A stretch of DNA of 64,000 bases from an uncultured Paracoccaceae bacterium (GTDB taxonomy: Bacteria; Pseudomonadota; Alphaproteobacteria; Rhodobacterales; Rhodobacteraceae): contig CALICM010000002.1 in assembly GCA_938049225.1 (NCBI GenBank), positions 1 through 64,000 on the forward strand, given 5' to 3'. Below, one piece after another: positions 10,202-19,991 of this stretch. The stretch's first letter is position 1. The number at the start of each line of letters is the position of its first letter. The translations under genes and the position numbers were made by a program. The notes below the pieces were generated by a model, which searched no databases, was not told the DNA's origin, and was given only the letters and a program-made list of their open reading frames with translations.

Positions 10202-11528
10202 GGCCGCAAACCCAGCGCAAGCCCCGATCACACACCGGCGGATCCTGACCATTGCGGGGCCGATTGTGCTGTCGAACGCGACGGTGCCGATTTTGGGCGC
10301 GGTGGACACGGGCGTGGTGGGGCAGATGGGGCTGGCCGCGCCGATTGGGGCCGTGGGGCTGGGCGCGATTGTGCTGGCGGCGATCTATTGGATCTACGGC
10401 TTTTTGCGGATGGGCACCACGGGGTTGGTGGCTCAAGCGCGCGGCGCGGGCGATGCGCCCGAAAGCGGCGCGATCCTGATGCGTGCGTTGATGATCGGCG
10501 CGGCGGGCGGGCTGTTATATGTCGTGCTGCAGTGGCCGATCTTTGCGCTGGCGTTTCACTTGGCGCCGGGATCGGCGGACGTTGAGGGTCTGGCCCGGAC
10601 CTATATGCAAATCCGCATTTGGGGGGCGCCCGCGACCATCGCGCTTTACGCGGTGACCGGATGGTTGATCGCGATGGAGCGCACTCGGGGTGTATTGGTC
10701 CTGCAGCTGTGGATGAACGGGCTGAACATCGCCTTGGATCTGTGGTTCGTGCTGGGGCTGGGGTGGGGGGTTGGCGGCGTTGCCGTGGCGACGCTTTGCG
10801 CCGAATGGACCGGACTGGCGTTGGGGCTGTGGCTGTGCCGCGATGCCTTTGCCGGGGACCAATGGCGGGATTGGGTGCGGGTGTTCAATCGCGCGAAAAT
10901 CCGCCGGATGATGGCGGTAAACGGCGATATCATGATCCGGTCGATCCTGTTGCAGGGCAGTTTCACCACCTTTCTGTTTCTGGGCGCGGATCTGGGCGAT
11001 GTGACCCTGGCGGCCAACCAGGTGTTGATCCAGTTTTTAGAGATCACCGCTTATGCCTTGGACGGCTTCGCCTTTTCGGCCGAGGCTTTGGTGGGATCCG
11101 CGATGGGTGCGCGCGACCGGTTGGCGCTGCGACGGTCGGCTTGGATGTCGTCGTTGTGGGGGATGGGCCTGGCGGTGCCTTTGGGTTTGGCGTTTTGGGC
11201 CGGGGGCCCTTGGCTGATCGATCTGATGGCCAAGGCACCCGAGGTGCAGGCCGCGGCGCGGGTGTATCTGCCCTGGGTTGCCTTGGCGCCGGTGATCGGT
11301 GGGGCCTCGTGGATGTTGGACGGGATTTTCATTGGCGCGACGCGGACGCGCGAGATGCGCAATGCGATGCTGATCTCGGTCGGGATCTATATCTTGGCGC
11401 TGTTGGTGTTGGTGCCTGAGCTTGGGAACCACGGGTTGTGGGCCGCGCTAATGGTGTTGAACATCGCGCGCGGGGTGACACTGGGAATGCGATACCCGGC
11501 TTTGGAGCGGGCGGCGTCCGCTGCTTAG
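10194..11528 (+). CDS. MATE family efflux transporter
   Basis: 444 aa, polytopic; PIVLSNATVPILGAVDTGVVGQMG N-terminal MATE signature. Confidence 0.9.
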   Translation: MAEAANPAQAPITHRRILTIAGPIVLSNATVPILGAVDTGVVGQMGLAAPIGAVGLGAIVLAAIYWIYGFLRMGTTGLVAQARGAGDAPESGAILMRALMIGAAGGLLYVVLQWPIFALAFHLAPGSADVEGLARTYMQIRIWGAPATIALYAVTGWLIAMERTRGVLVLQLWMNGLNIALDLWFVLGLGWGVGGVAVATLCAEWTGLALGLWLCRDAFAGDQWRDWVRVFNRAKIRRMMAVNGDIMIRSILLQGSFTTFLFLGADLGDVTLAANQVLIQFLEITAYALDGFAFSAEALVGSAMGARDRLALRRSAWMSSLWGMGLAVPLGLAFWAGGPWLIDLMAKAPEVQAAARVYLPWVALAPVIGGASWMLDGIFIGATRTREMRNAMLISVGIYILALLVLVPELGNHGLWAALMVLNIARGVTLGMRYPALERAASAA

Positions 11529-11555
11529 CGGAGGCGCTGGCGCGCCGAGTTTACC

Positions 11556-11584
11556 CTCCCCAATCCCGCGGAATGCGGGATTGG
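11556..11584. terminator. Bidirectional hairpin terminator between the convergent MATE gene and pyrD
   Basis: CCCCAATCCCGC-GGAAT-GCGGGATTGGGG, 12-bp perfect stem. Confidence 0.75.
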
Positions 11585-11701
11585 GGCTGTGGCGCTTTTG
11601 GAGGGCGAGGTTTGGGTTCTGTCGATGTTGGGTTTGGGGCGGACGTGGTCGGATATGCTGGGGAAGCCCCGCAAGGCGAGGCATTGCCAAGCGCCGACGA
11701 C

Positions 11702-12736
11702 TCACCTGCTGGGGGTCAGATCGGCGAGGGTCAGGTTTTGGGTGGCAAGGTGCTGATCGAGCTGCGTGGCCAGTCGGTCGACCAGGCCGAGGCCATGGTA
11801 AACGAGAGCTGAATAAAGCTGGACAGCGCTGGCACCAGCTTTGAATTTTTCAAGGACATGGTCGAGGGTGCAGACGCCGCCGACGCCGATCAGCGGCAGG
11901 GCTGTGCGGGCGGAAAGGTCGCGCAGGATCTGGGTGGACTTGTCAAACAGCGGCGCGCCCGATAGACCGCCTTTCTCGCGCGCGTGACGGCTTTTGAGGG
12001 TCGGACGGTCGAGGGTGGTGTTGGTCGCGATGAGACCCGCGAGTTGGGCGGCTTCGGCCTGGGCCACAATGGCGTCGAGGGCGGCCAGATCCAGGTCGGG
12101 GGCGATTTTCAGGAAGAGCGGCACGGGCGTGGCGAGGGTTTGGTTGGCCCCTTGCGTGTGATGCAGAACGGCACGCAGGGCCTCGGCGCCTTGCAGGTCG
12201 CGCAGCCGCTCGGTGTTGGGCGAGGAGACGTTTATCGTGGCAAAATCGATATGGGCGCCGCAATGGGCAAGGACTGTGGCGTAGTCAGCAGCGCGATCCG
12301 CGCTGTCTTTGTTGGCCCCGAGGTTCAAGCCCAGGGTGCCCCGCTTTGGGCGTTGCGCCAGGCGTTTGGCGACCGCCACCATCCCGTCGTTGTTAAAGCC
12401 AAAACGGTTGATAACCGCTTGATCCTCGGCCAGGCGAAAAAGCCGGGGTTTGGGGTTGCCGGGCTGCGGGCGGGGTGTGACGGCGCCAACCTCGACAAAG
12501 CCGAAACCTGAGGACATCAGGCTGCCCAGCGCTTCGGCGTTTTTGTCGAAGCCTGCGGCGAGGCCGATGGGGTTTTTGAGGGTAAGCCCCGCGATTTTGC
12601 TCTCCAGCCGTGGGCGGAGGCGTAGGGGCGGCAAGGGGGCCATGCCGGTTTTGAGTGCTACGATGGCCAGCGTATGCGCGCGCTCGGGGTCCATGCGGCG
12701 CAGGGCTGCGAGGGTTGCGCGTTCCAGCAGGCTCAC
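11702..12736 (-). CDS. pyrD: Quinone-dependent dihydroorotate dehydrogenase (class 2)
   Basis: [78 protein letters not shown] start overlapping the upstream stop. Confidence 0.94.
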   Translation of the reverse strand: MSLLERATLAALRRMDPERAHTLAIVALKTGMAPLPPLRLRPRLESKIAGLTLKNPIGLAAGFDKNAEALGSLMSSGFGFVEVGAVTPRPQPGNPKPRLFRLAEDQAVINRFGFNNDGMVAVAKRLAQRPKRGTLGLNLGANKDSADRAADYATVLAHCGAHIDFATINVSSPNTERLRDLQGAEALRAVLHHTQGANQTLATPVPLFLKIAPDLDLAALDAIVAQAEAAQLAGLIATNTTLDRPTLKSRHAREKGGLSGAPLFDKSTQILRDLSARTALPLIGVGGVCTLDHVLEKFKAGASAVQLYSALVYHGLGLVDRLATQLDQHLATQNLTLADLTPSR

Positions 12737-13065
12737 AACAGGTCGGTGAAGTCGTGCTGGCCGCTGACCAGCGGCAGGGGTTTGGCCCAAAGGACATCGG
12801 CGGCTTTGAGGGGGCGGTAGAGGTGGGGGAATTTGGCGCCGCCACGCGACACCTCCCACTTCAGGGGGGCAAGAGTGTCGGCCTCGAGCGCCAGCAACAT
12901 CAGCCCCTCTTGCCCGGCGAAATGTTTGGCGGCGGTCCCGGCGACCTGATCCGCGGTCGAGAAATGGATATAACCATCCGTCACGTCGATAGGCGCGCCG
13001 GTGGTTTCGCCCTTGGCGGCGAAATCGGCGTATTCAGGGCCGCGAAAGATCTTGTAAATCAACAT
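12733..13065 (-). CDS. DUF952 domain-containing protein
   Basis: [15 protein letters not shown]...[22 protein letters not shown] characteristic of DUF952. Confidence 0.85.
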   Translation of the reverse strand: MLIYKIFRGPEYADFAAKGETTGAPIDVTDGYIHFSTADQVAGTAAKHFAGQEGLMLLALEADTLAPLKWEVSRGGAKFPHLYRPLKAADVLWAKPLPLVSGQHDFTDLL

Positions 13066-13096
13066 GGGCCGGTGATGCGGCAAGCGACGCGCAGCG

Positions 13097-14023
13097 TCAA
13101 CCCTGTGGGGTCATCGCAGGGCGCGCCTTGCCGCGTTCCAAGCCCAATTGACGCTCGCGCCAGATGATAAAGAGCCCCGCGAGGACCACCAAGCCCGCGC
13201 CAATCAGGGTCCGGCCGGTCGGCACCTCGTCGAAGGCGACATAGCCGATGGCGATCGCCATGATCATTGAAACGTATTCGAAGGGCGCGACAACAGAAGT
13301 TGGCGCGAAACGGTAGCTGGAGGTCAACAAGATCTGACCCAGCCCCCCCAGCAGACCGGCGGCAATCAGCAGTGCCAGGGTGCTTGGGGCAGGCCAGACC
13401 CAGCCGAAGGGCAGCGTGAGAAGTGAGAGAATGGTGGTTGTGATCGAGAAGTAGAAGACGATTGCCGCGGTGGTCTCGACCTTGACCAGCTTGCGGATAA
13501 AGACCTGCGCGAGCGCCACCAGGATGGCGCCCATCAGGGCCATCATCGCGCCCAGTGTTTCCCATTGACTGGCGCTCTCGATGCTGGTGACCGACAGGCG
13601 CGGTGAGAGGACGATGACCACGCCGATCAGACCCAAAAGAACGGCGGTGAGACGGAAGAGGCGGACCTCCTCGCCCAGGAACATCGCGGCGAAGATCACG
13701 ATCAATAGGGGTGCGGCATAGCCGATGGCGGTGACCTCGGGCAGGGGCAGGAGGCCGAGAGCGGTAAATCCGCAGGCCATGGCGGCGCCCCCAACAAGGC
13801 CGCGCCAAAGATGGCCCATTGGGTTCTTGGTGCTCAGCCCATGGGCCAAGTCATGCTGCCAGACCAGCCAGGCCAGGATCACGGGGATCGCGAAGAACGA
13901 GCGGAAAAACACCGCTTGCCCCGGTGGGATCCCATCGGCCGCGACGGATTTCACGCAGGTCGCCATGGCCATGAAAACCGCGACAGAGAGGATCTTGAGG
14001 CCGATGCCGCGCAGCGGGTTCAT
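13097..14023 (-). CDS. DMT superfamily (EamA) transporter
   Basis: About 10 hydrophobic helices; start re-assigned to MNPLRGIGLKILSVAVF. Confidence 0.87.
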   Translation of the reverse strand: MNPLRGIGLKILSVAVFMAMATCVKSVAADGIPPGQAVFFRSFFAIPVILAWLVWQHDLAHGLSTKNPMGHLWRGLVGGAAMACGFTALGLLPLPEVTAIGYAAPLLIVIFAAMFLGEEVRLFRLTAVLLGLIGVVIVLSPRLSVTSIESASQWETLGAMMALMGAILVALAQVFIRKLVKVETTAAIVFYFSITTTILSLLTLPFGWVWPAPSTLALLIAAGLLGGLGQILLTSSYRFAPTSVVAPFEYVSMIMAIAIGYVAFDEVPTGRTLIGAGLVVLAGLFIIWRERQLGLERGKARPAMTPQG

Positions 14024-14233
14024 GGTGCAGTTTCCAGGTTTGGCATGCGTCTGGTTGATGTTTGGCGAGACGGCCGACCGGAGCACCATAGCGGGGGCAG
14101 GGGCCCAGGGGAACTGCCCGCTTCGCATGGCCGCGATGTGCTGGGCGCAGGGCTGTGGAGACCATCAAGTATCGATTGCTGTTCCGAGAAAGCAGCGCCG
14201 GACGTTACCCCCTGCCGCAATGCGCCAGCGCCT

Positions 14234-15442
14234 TCAGGTCGCGCAGAACCGCCCCGCCGCCTCGCCCGTGGCGAAGGCGGTTCCCATGACGCGGATCGAA
14301 GCATAGGCAAGGCTGTCGGCGCCGATGACCCGTCCTGCATAGCATAGGTTGTCGATACCCTTTGCCCTGAGGCAATCTATCGGGATGTCGGCATAGCCAT
14401 CCCCACCGATGGATTTGTAGACCGGTTTGCCGGCTACGCTGTGATCCTCGATGGGCCAAGCGGCCCGCGCCACACCATCGGGTCTTTGACGTCCCGTCAG
14501 CAGATCATCTGCGGTCAACTCGTAACGGGCCGGAGGATGCCGACTTTCCCGAATTCCGATCTGGGGGCCCGATTGAACAAGATAGGCGTCTTCGAAACCC
14601 GGAACGTGTTGCCGTAAAACCTCGACATAGTCATGTGCGGCGGCGCGGGCGGCTTGCTCGGCCCTGGTGTAGCTTTCTGAGCTGAGATCCGCCATCGCGT
14701 GATCGAACATCATCCACCACAGATCGCCGCTGATCGGAACCTCGGCATAGATGCCGCCGTCGGTGCGTCCCGTTGGAAAGTCACCTGTTTTATTATAGTG
14801 ATCAAATGCCGCGATGATGGCGTTTCGATCGAGTGGTACCGCCCGGTTTCGCCCGCCGATCCGAATGGGCGCGGAGATGGCCTGAAGGTGGCCTGCCTCG
14901 TTCCCAACCCGGCAATCCAGCCCGGCCAAAAGCGCAAGATTTGCATCACCGGTCGCATCGACAAAGGCCTCGGCTGCTACGCGCCTGCGGCCTTCCATCC
15001 CCGCAAGGGTCACGCTTTGCAGGCGGTTCGCGGTGCGGGTGACCGCCGCCACGCGTGTGTGCAACAATACGCTCACACCATGTTTCATGAGAACACGGTC
15101 AAGGGCCAGTTTCACCGCCTCGGGCTCGAGCAGGATAATCCAGTTGGCGGTTGTCGGGGATTGAAACGGGTCGCAATCCAGGCCCAGCAGGCGCAATTCG
15201 TCCAGCACCAGGTCCGCGACACCGCCGACGGCCTTGATCGGCTCTGGTCCCTGTTGGAATAAACCGCAATAGGCCAAAACTTGGGCGTTGGTCGCGGCCC
15301 CGCCCAGAAACCCGTATTTCTCGACCAACAGCACCTTGGCACCCGCCCGAGCCGCCCCAAGAGCGGCGCCAACGCCGCCCGCCCCGCCGCCCGCGACGAT
15401 GACATCATAGTCGCTTTCGGCTTTGCGGATCACGTTCGCCAA
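14234..15442 (-). CDS. FAD-dependent oxidoreductase
   Basis: 402 aa; DVIVAGGGAGGVGAALGAARAGAKVLLVEKYGFLGGAATNAQV dinucleotide-binding motif. Confidence 0.87.
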   Translation of the reverse strand: MANVIRKAESDYDVIVAGGGAGGVGAALGAARAGAKVLLVEKYGFLGGAATNAQVLAYCGLFQQGPEPIKAVGGVADLVLDELRLLGLDCDPFQSPTTANWIILLEPEAVKLALDRVLMKHGVSVLLHTRVAAVTRTANRLQSVTLAGMEGRRRVAAEAFVDATGDANLALLAGLDCRVGNEAGHLQAISAPIRIGGRNRAVPLDRNAIIAAFDHYNKTGDFPTGRTDGGIYAEVPISGDLWWMMFDHAMADLSSESYTRAEQAARAAAHDYVEVLRQHVPGFEDAYLVQSGPQIGIRESRHPPARYELTADDLLTGRQRPDGVARAAWPIEDHSVAGKPVYKSIGGDGYADIPIDCLRAKGIDNLCYAGRVIGADSLAYASIRVMGTAFATGEAAGRFCAT

Positions 15443-16254
15443 CCCAGAAGATATCGCTCAAGAAAGCCGATCACCGCGCTGACCAGTACGCCGAGCAACG
15501 ATAGGATCACCACCCCCGCGAAAAGCCGCTCGAGGTCGTATAGCGATCCAGCTTCGAGGATATAGGCGCCGATGCCGTATTGCGCGCCAAGCATTTCGGC
15601 GGCGACCAATAGGATGATCGCGATGGCCAGGCTGATCCGCAGGCCGGACAGGATCCCCGGCATCGCGCCGGGCAAAACGATTTTGCGGACAATCGATGTC
15701 CATGACAGGCCAAAGCTTTGGCCCATGCGGATCAGGCTGCGGTCGACATTATCGACCGCACCATAGGTGGCCACCACTGTGGGGGTGAATGTTCCAAAAG
15801 CGATCAGGGCGTATTTGGAGCCTTCGCCAATCCCGAACCAAATGACGAAAAGCGGCAGCAGGGCGATCTTGGGGATCGGAAAGATCGCGGCGACCAGCGG
15901 CACCAGTCCCGCGCGAACATGCGAAAAGAGGCCGATCATAATGCCCACAGCGACGCCCGTCAGCGCGCCCATCGTCGCACCAACCGCCAGCCGCGACAGC
16001 GAAGGGGCGAGGTGTTTGAACAGCAAACCGGACTCGTACAATTCGACAAAGGTCGCCAGAACGTCCGAGGGTTTTGGAAGCGTCAGCGAGGAAATCCAAC
16101 CTGTCTGAGTTCCCCACTCGGCAAGGGCGATCAATGTGATGAAAACAAAGACGCCCACCCAGCGCATCGGTCGGGGGGCGAAGCCGCCGCCACGGAAACT
16201 GACGGCTTTGGCGGTCGCGGCTGGCAGGGTATCAGACATCCAAAAGCTCCCCAT
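15430..16254 (-). CDS. ABC transporter permease (NitT/TauT/SsuC type)
   Basis: 274 aa; polytopic; AEMLGAQYGIGAYILEAGSLYDLERLFAGVVILSLLG. Confidence 0.9.
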   Translation of the reverse strand: MGSFWMSDTLPAATAKAVSFRGGGFAPRPMRWVGVFVFITLIALAEWGTQTGWISSLTLPKPSDVLATFVELYESGLLFKHLAPSLSRLAVGATMGALTGVAVGIMIGLFSHVRAGLVPLVAAIFPIPKIALLPLFVIWFGIGEGSKYALIAFGTFTPTVVATYGAVDNVDRSLIRMGQSFGLSWTSIVRKIVLPGAMPGILSGLRISLAIAIILLVAAEMLGAQYGIGAYILEAGSLYDLERLFAGVVILSLLGVLVSAVIGFLERYLLGWRT

Positions 16255-16999
16255 CTGCGGCGCGGGCTTCGTCCCGCATCAGCTGCCATAGATATTTTTG
16301 CTTGGCCTCGAGATCTGCATCCCCGAAGTGCCGGTCTTCAAGCGGCGTTTCGAGGTGCATAACCTCGCGGATTTGGCCGGGCCGGCGCGACAGAACGACG
16401 ATGGAATGGCCCAGGCGAACCGCCTCGGCCAGATTGTGCGTCACATAGACGGCGGTAAAGGGCGTGCGCGCCCAAAGACCGATAAGATCGTCCATCAACA
16501 GTTCGCGCGTTTGACTGTCGAGGGCCGACAAGGGCTCGTCCATCAGCATAACCGCTGGGTTGACGGCCAGCGCGCGGGCGATCGCCACCCGCTGTTTCAT
16601 GCCGCCTGAAAGCTGTTTCGGCAAAGCCTTGGCGAAATCGGTAAGTTTGGTTCGGGCCAGCACGTCATCGATGATCGCTTTGGCCTTGGCCCCACGGATG
16701 CCGTGATCTTCGAGCACCAACGAAATGTTGCCGGCCACACTGCGCCATGGCAGCAGCGCGAAGTCTTGGAAGATATACGTCAACGGGTTGAGCGAGGCCG
16801 TGGGCGGCGCCCCGATTTGCAGAACTCTGCCGGACTTCGGCCGCTCTAGCCCGCCAATGAACCGCAGTAGCGTGGATTTCCCGCAGCCAGAGGGGCCAAC
16901 AATACACACGATTTTGCCCGCGGGGATGTCCAAGGTGATGTCGCGCATGACCTCGAAATCATCATAGGCATGGCCGACACGCTCAAGGCGAATTTGCAT
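16232..16999 (-). CDS. ABC transporter ATP-binding protein (NitT/TauT/SsuB type)
   Basis: Walker A GPSGCGKSTLL, signature LSGGMKQRVAIARAL, Walker B VMLMDEPLSALD. Confidence 0.93.
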   Translation of the reverse strand: MQIRLERVGHAYDDFEVMRDITLDIPAGKIVCIVGPSGCGKSTLLRFIGGLERPKSGRVLQIGAPPTASLNPLTYIFQDFALLPWRSVAGNISLVLEDHGIRGAKAKAIIDDVLARTKLTDFAKALPKQLSGGMKQRVAIARALAVNPAVMLMDEPLSALDSQTRELLMDDLIGLWARTPFTAVYVTHNLAEAVRLGHSIVVLSRRPGQIREVMHLETPLEDRHFGDADLEAKQKYLWQLMRDEARAADGELLDV

Positions 17000-17060
17000 G
17001 AATGTCTATCCTAAGGGCTGGCGCGGCCCGCATCCAAATGGGCCCCGCCAGGGCGGTGAC

Positions 17061-18086
17061 TTAGGCGGTGATACTATCCACATAGGAGCCGTCTAAAATG
17101 GTCTCCATCGTGATGTCCGCATCAACCAGGTCTTGGGATTGGAACCATGCCAGTTGATCCTGGATCGAAGTCACGTTTAACGCCGCCCCTTCGTTCAGGC
17201 GCATGGTGCCATTGATGATCGATGGGGCGGCTTTGTCGCGCGGACGATCCGTGTAGACATATTTGTGGATCAGATCGACCATCTGGTCGATGCCTGCTTG
17301 ACCATCGGCCTGGTCGATCATGGTCGTGTTGTAGTCAGTCACCCCTTTGGAAAAGCCGCCCAGGAAGCTTTCAGTCATGCCGCGCTCGTCCCGCGCGTTC
17401 TCGGACGAGGTGAAGACGGTCGTGACCTGATAGTTGGGCAAATAATCCGCTACGCTGCCAATGATGTGCACGGCGCCTGACCCGGCCAGCGGTTTGGCGA
17501 TATGTGGGACGATCGACCATGCATCGATCTGACCGGATTTCAACGCGCCAACGATAGCCCCCACCTTTTGCAGCGGAATGAACGACAGATCCACGCCTTC
17601 GGCCGCCGCGATCTTTGAGCCCATGTAGTGGAACGACGAGCCCGCCGTGGTCATGCCAAATCGCTTGCCGCCCAAAGCGGCGGGCGTGGTCAGACCCGCC
17701 TGGAACGCGGCATCGGATGCCAGGATTTTCTGTCCGTCAATACCGGGTTCTTCGGACAAAGCGCCGCCGATCACTTTGACCGCGCCGCGTTGCGCAAGCG
17801 AAATCAAACCGCCGGACATGGCGGTCACTGCGTAATCGATATCGCCCGAGGCAATCGCGACCGCCATGGGCTGAGCCGCTTGAAAGAACACCAGTTCAAC
17901 GTCCAAGCCCGCGTCGCCGAAATAGCCGCGCTCTAGCGCAATAAAACTGGCCGCGTGCGAGGTGAAGGGCAGCGCGCCGATCTTGATCGCGCGATTTTGC
18001 GCGATGGCTGGCGCTGCCAATGTTGAGGCGACGGCGGTGCCACCCAGAAGCTTCAACGCCTTGCGGCGGTTTAAGTCGATCATCAT
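17061..18086 (-). CDS. ABC transporter substrate-binding protein (NMT1/SsuA type)
   Basis: Tat-like/Sec leader RRKALKLLGGTAVASTLAAPAIAQ; IKIGALPFTSHAASFIALERGYFGDAGLDVELVFF. Confidence 0.9.
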   Translation of the reverse strand: MMIDLNRRKALKLLGGTAVASTLAAPAIAQNRAIKIGALPFTSHAASFIALERGYFGDAGLDVELVFFQAAQPMAVAIASGDIDYAVTAMSGGLISLAQRGAVKVIGGALSEEPGIDGQKILASDAAFQAGLTTPAALGGKRFGMTTAGSSFHYMGSKIAAAEGVDLSFIPLQKVGAIVGALKSGQIDAWSIVPHIAKPLAGSGAVHIIGSVADYLPNYQVTTVFTSSENARDERGMTESFLGGFSKGVTDYNTTMIDQADGQAGIDQMVDLIHKYVYTDRPRDKAAPSIINGTMRLNEGAALNVTSIQDQLAWFQSQDLVDADITMETILDGSYVDSITA

Positions 18087-18117
18087 TTCCTCCCTAGAGT
18101 TCATTGGTTTTGGCCCT

Positions 18118-18798
18118 TCAGGGCTCTGATTGTAACTCGGCCTCGATATCGTCTTGCAGCGTCGCCATGGCTGTTTGGGTATCGCGTTGCAAAACCGCCT
18201 GCAAAAGGGCGGCTTGCCGGGTTTTGCGACGGTCAAAGTCCAACTGACCTTCGCGTAACAAGGCCAAACGGAACCGCCTGGACTGGTTGAAGAATTTCGC
18301 CTGCAGGCCGATCAGCCGTGGGGATCCCGATGCCTCGATCAGCACTTCGGAGAAGGTTTTGCAGGCCTCGTCCCACTCAAGCGCGCGCAGATCATCGGGG
18401 TTTGCGGCGACGGCTTCTTCCGTTTTGCGCAACGCATGGTGGGCGGCCATGACACGTCCTTCCCACTGCACATCGCCATGCTGAAGCGCCAGTTCCAACC
18501 CAAGCTTTTCAATCTCGGATCGCACCAGGATAATATCGCGCAAATCCTCCTGCGTGGCCGAGGTGACGCGGAACCCGCGCTGGGCGGTCGCCTCGACCAG
18601 CCCTTCCGCGGACAACAGACGTAGTGTTTCGCGCATCGAATGGTTTGACCCACCATAGCGTGCCCGAAGCGCCTCGATCTTGAGTTTCTGGTCGGGCATC
18701 AGGGCCCCGAACGAGATGTCGCGGCGCAGCGCGGCGGCCAGCATTGCGACAATGGTCTCGTCTTCGGAGGGGCCGCGATTGAAGATCATATGATCCAT
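18118..18798 (-). CDS. GntR (FadR/FCD subfamily) transcriptional regulator
   Basis: wHTH ISFGALMPDQKLKIEALRARYGGSNHSMRETLRLLSAEGLVEATAQRGFRV plus FCD-like domain; the ORF extends to 18831, but a perfect palindrome covers those codons. Confidence 0.88.
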   Translation of the reverse strand: MDHMIFNRGPSEDETIVAMLAAALRRDISFGALMPDQKLKIEALRARYGGSNHSMRETLRLLSAEGLVEATAQRGFRVTSATQEDLRDIILVRSEIEKLGLELALQHGDVQWEGRVMAAHHALRKTEEAVAANPDDLRALEWDEACKTFSEVLIEASGSPRLIGLQAKFFNQSRRFRLALLREGQLDFDRRKTRQAALLQAVLQRDTQTAMATLQDDIEAELQSEP

Positions 18799-18802
18799 CT
18801 TT

Positions 18803-18825
18803 TTAAAAATATTGGATATTTTTAA
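18803..18825. promoter_or_regulatory. Palindrome TTAAAAATAT-TGG-ATATTTTTAA, candidate GntR operator
   Basis: Perfect 10-bp arms just upstream of MDHMIFNRG. Confidence 0.6.
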
Positions 18826-18872
18826 CTTCACTCCATAATGTGTGTCAACTGGCGTGTTTTGGAAGCGGTTGA

Positions 18873-19190
18873 ATGACTATTTCGGGCAAGACGAAGCTAT
18901 TTCCCATTGTCGGCGCGCCGATCGACACGGTTTTCTCGCCGCCCGCGATGAATGCATAGTTCAGGGCCAACGACGTCGATGCCGTCATGGTGCCCTTGCA
19001 TGTGCCTTGTGGGGCGGAGGGGCAGTTCTTCTCGCTGCTACGTCAAAGCATGAACATGCTGGGCTGTTCCGTCACTTTCCCTCACAAGCAAGCCGTCTTT
19101 GGCGTTGTTGATCATCCATCGACCACAGCCCGGACGCTGTCAGCCGTCAGTACCCTTCGCAGAAATACAGATGGCTTTCTTGGTGGGCTA
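18873..19190 (+). pseudogene. Decayed shikimate 5-dehydrogenase (AroE/YdiB-like)
   Basis: Frame from 18873: MTISGKTKLFPIVGAPIDTVFSPPAMNA*FRANDVDAVMVPLHVPCGAEGQFFSLLRQSMNMLGCSVTFPHKQAVFGVVDH...LSAVSTLRRNTDGFLGG; in-frame TAG at 18957-18959, then loss of similarity. Confidence 0.75.
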
Positions 19191-19295
19191 ACGCCCGGGC
19201 TGAGGATGTTGCGTGTGCAAACATGGACTCAGCACGCGCCAAGGATCTACCTTGGTTGGAACAGCCCGCGAAGTCCTTGTGCCGTAGGCTTTCGA

Positions 19296-19643
19296 TCACC
19301 CGGTTTGGATCGGCAGCCAGGCCTCGACAGCAGCTGACGCGATGACAATCGTGGTGCCAAGGTCGGGGTTTTCGACGTTGAGACCGCCGTGCACGGCGCG
19401 GACATTGGCGCGACCGCGGGGAAGCTTGGCGGCAAGGGCTTGCGTATCAACCTGGTCGGGGTCCTGCACGCCAATGGTGACGTCGACACGCATTTGGTCG
19501 TGGGGGATACCCAATGCCTCGAACAGCGGCAGCGAGGAATGGCGGATCGCATCCTCGATCGCGCGGGCGGCGGCCTTGGTATAATCCTCGCCGTGCAGAT
19601 CGTTGCCCATACCCATTTCGATGATGATGCGATTTTCGCTCAT
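19296..19643 (-). CDS. Lin0512 family protein (copy B)
   Basis: MSENRIIIEMGMGNDLHGEDYTKAAARAIEDAIRHSSLPLFEALG...; paralogous to the next ORF; ATGA overlap. Confidence 0.75.
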   Translation of the reverse strand: MSENRIIIEMGMGNDLHGEDYTKAAARAIEDAIRHSSLPLFEALGIPHDQMRVDVTIGVQDPDQVDTQALAAKLPRGRANVRAVHGGLNVENPDLGTTIVIASAAVEAWLPIQTG

Positions 19644-19987
19644 GATGCGGCCTTTAGGTCCAGGGATACGCTGATCGCGGCGTTGGCGATGATCGTGCGA
19701 CCGCCGCCGGGTTTTGGGATGTTCAGGCCGCCGTCCCGGCAAGTGATGGTGATCTGGCCGTAGGGGAAGGCGGCTTTGAGCGCATCATGGTCGACGGTTT
19801 CGGGATCGGGACAGCCGATCTCGACCAGGATCAACATATCCTCCTTAGCGCAGCCAAAGTGCTCGGCCAGGTTAATCGAGTTATGCCAAAGCGCGTCTTT
19901 GACAGCCCTCAGGGCCGCATCGGTGACCGCATCCCGACGCAGCGAGGTGCCCATGCCGAACTCGGTCAGCAGAAGTTTGATGGGCAT
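19640..19987 (-). CDS. Lin0512 family protein (copy A)
   Basis: MPIKLLLTEFGMGTSLRRDAVTDAALRAVKDALWHNSINLAEHFG...IGCPDPETVD; paralogous to 19296-19643. Confidence 0.75.
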   Translation of the reverse strand: MPIKLLLTEFGMGTSLRRDAVTDAALRAVKDALWHNSINLAEHFGCAKEDMLILVEIGCPDPETVDHDALKAAFPYGQITITCRDGGLNIPKPGGGRTIIANAAISVSLDLKAAS

Positions 19988-19991
19988 TGGG

